Source of the DNA: Pseudomonadota bacterium
GTDB lineage: Bacteria; SZUA-182; DTGQ01
Direction: 5' to 3'
Length of the DNA: 7,049 nucleotides
Assembly (NCBI GenBank): GCA_030605265.1
Contig: JAUWIR010000239.1
Location: forward strand, 1 to 7,049
In this document: positions 5,626 through 7,049 of the stretch, one piece after another
How positions within the stretch are numbered: the stretch's first letter is position 1
Layout: each line of letters starts with the position of its first letter
The notes under the pieces: model-generated
Told to the model about the DNA's origin: nothing
Seen by the model: the letters and a program-made list of their open reading frames with translations, nothing else
Databases searched by the model: none
Program-made: the position numbers and the translations under genes

Positions 5626-7049
5626 CATTTCTTTCAGTAGCTTCTTTAGATCATCCAAGCCCAAGGTATTTAATACATCCTTGGCCTCAAGCCAACCACG
5701 TCTGGCTTGTCCTACCCCAAACAGCATATAGTCAAGACTGACTATACTATGGGCATCTGTAGAGACGGCCACTTTCACCCCTATATCTTTGGCCGTTTTA
5801 CAATACACATCGGATAAATCAAGACGATCGGGATGGGCGTTAATTTCTAAAAAACACTCTCGCTCTTTTGCCGCCAAGATTACCTTTTCCAAATCCACTT
5901 CATATCCGAACCGCTCATTGATTAATCTTCCAGTGGGATGGGCAAAGATGGTAAAATACGGATTGTCCATGGCCCTGATTATTCTCTCGGTTTGTTCCTG
6001 ACCAGAGAGATTAAATTTGTAATGGATAGAGCATACTGTTAAATCTAAAAGCTTTAAGACCTCATTGGAAAGATCTAATGATCCATCCTCAAGAATATCT
6101 ACCTCTATACCTTTCAGAAGCGTAATTCCTTCAAGTTTTTCATTTAAACGATCAATCTCTTTTATGTGCTGAAGCAATTGTTCCTCATCCAAACCATGAG
6201 CAATAGTGACATGCTTGGAGTGGTCGGTAATCGCCAAATATTCATACCCCTTCTGCTTGGCTGCCCGGGCCATTTCTTCCAAGCTATAGCGTCCATCTGT
6301 GGCTGTGGTATGTGCATGGAGGTCCCCTCGAAGGTCCTTAAGAGTAATCAAACGAGGGAGTTGTTTTTTTAAAGCTGCTTCAATTTCTCCTCTATCCTCT
6401 CGAAGTTCAGGCTCAATATAGGGTAAATCAAGATGAGCAAAAACCTCTTCTTCAGTTTCTCCACCAATACGTGTATCAGCCTGGAAAACTCCGTATTCAT
6501 TGATTTTTAAATTTTTCTTCTGCCCCAATTTGCGAATAGCAATATTATGTGCTTTTGACCCGGTAAAATAATGTAAAGCCGCCCCATAACTTTCAGAGGG
6601 AACGAGTCGCAAATCTACTTGAAAGCCTGAACGAAGTATGACTGAGGAGCGGGTTTGCCCCTGAGAAATAATCTCCTTTACCTCATCATATTTTACAAAA
6701 TGCCCCATTACCTCTGATTTCCCCCGGCAAGTTACCAAAATATCCAAATCCCCGACAACTTCCTTGCGCCGGCGAAAGCTCCCGGCAGCAATAATTTTAT
6801 CAATACCCCTTGCTTTTTTAATATATTCAATTAATGATTGGGCTATTTGCTCGGCTACAACTAATTTAATTCTGCCGCCAATTTCCTTTTCCCGCTTAAT
6901 TTCCTCAAGAATTTTTTGTTCAGTCTTTTCCCCAAAGCCGGCAAGTTTACTAATTTTTCCGCTTTTAGCAGCTTCTTCCAACTCATGAATATTTTGAATA
7001 TTTAATTGTTTATAAAGGGCTTGGACCCGTTTAGGCCCCAAAGTTCCAA
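5611..7049 (-). CDS. polX: DNA polymerase/3'-5' exonuclease PolX (family X polymerase plus PHP domain), N-terminus cut by right window edge
   Basis: The frame is open to the window edge. Numbering here starts at the TTG at 7041, which encodes Leu inside a helix-hairpin-helix, not a true start; comparison with the roughly 570-residue Bacillus-type PolX implies about 97 residues are missing. Visible in order: helix-hairpin-helix segments (GPKRVQALY 2-10, LAGFGEKTEQKI 33-44); the family X nucleotidyltransferase palm with GSFRRRKEVVGDLDI 87-101, catalytic Asp98 and Asp100, third Asp143 in QVDLRL, and YFTGSKAHN 158-166; then a C-terminal PHP domain. All nine PHP metal ligands are present: His242, His244, Asp249, His274, Glu313, His340, His368, Asp429 and His431. 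Characterised bacterial PolX enzymes fill short gaps in base-excision repair, and their PHP domain gives a Mn-dependent 3'-5' exonuclease; intact ligands suggest both activities here. It overlaps ligA by four bases, so gap filling and sealing are probably made together. The promoter must lie beyond the right edge. Confidence 0.95.
   Translation of the reverse strand, partial: GTLGPKRVQALYKQLNIQNIHELEEAAKSGKISKLAGFGEKTEQKILEEIKREKEIGGRIKLVVAEQIAQSLIEYIKKARGIDKIIAAGSFRRRKEVVGDLDILVTCRGKSEVMGHFVKYDEVKEIISQGQTRSSVILRSGFQVDLRLVPSESYGAALHYFTGSKAHNIAIRKLGQKKNLKINEYGVFQADTRIGGETEEEVFAHLDLPYIEPELREDRGEIEAALKKQLPRLITLKDLRGDLHAHTTATDGRYSLEEMARAAKQKGYEYLAITDHSKHVTIAHGLDEEQLLQHIKEIDRLNEKLEGITLLKGIEVDILEDGSLDLSNEVLKLLDLTVCSIHYKFNLSGQEQTERIIRAMDNPYFTIFAHPTGRLINERFGYEVDLEKVILAAKERECFLEINAHPDRLDLSDVYCKTAKDIGVKVAVSTDAHSIVSLDYMLFGVGQARRGWLEAKDVLNTLGLDDLKKLLKEMKGRV

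Noticed and set aside
7039..7041. TTG as the start codon of polX
   Set aside because: The frame continues upstream to the window edge, and the TTG encodes Leu within a helix-hairpin-helix (GTLGPKRV), so the true start is outside the window.

Overview
The window is bacterial chromosomal DNA of moderate, AT-leaning composition judged by eye. It is almost completely coding, and every gene lies on the minus strand. In transcription order (right to left) it holds the 3' part of polX (DNA polymerase X with a PHP nuclease domain), a complete ligA (NAD+-dependent DNA ligase), a complete glgP-type alpha-glucan phosphorylase, and the 5' part of a hydantoinase A/oxoprolinase family gene. Both outer genes are cut by the window edges. 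LigA and a PHP-containing PolX point to a bacterium. The phosphorylase is the DUF3417-bearing type, which is widespread in Clostridia, Thermotogae, delta-proteobacteria and many uncultured anaerobes. I cannot place the organism more precisely.

Layout: polX (5611 to the right edge) overlaps ligA by four bases in an ATGA stop/start. A 35-bp gap with a good Shine-Dalgarno sequence separates ligA from glgP. An 18-bp gap without a clear Shine-Dalgarno separates glgP from the hydantoinase-like gene, which runs off the left edge after 433 codons. There is no non-coding stretch over 35 bp, and I see no convincing promoter, terminator, RNA gene, mobile element or CRISPR. The genes look co-transcribed from a promoter beyond the right edge. 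polX and ligA make functional sense together as gap filling plus nick sealing in base-excision-type repair. glgP (glucan phosphorolysis) and the hydantoinase-like gene have no obvious link to repair or to each other.

The most unusual signal is inside ligA. A 57-bp in-frame tandem duplication (5141-5254) repeats the segment carrying the adenylation-site lysine motif. The downstream copy keeps a canonical K-Y-D-G motif, whereas the upstream copy reads K-N-A-G. The copies match at 47 of 57 bases and 14 of 19 residues, so this is a diverged duplication rather than a simple assembly stutter. It inserts 19 residues just before the catalytic strand of an enzyme that is normally essential. The rest of the window is ordinary housekeeping and metabolic sequence; I do not see an undescribed multi-gene system.
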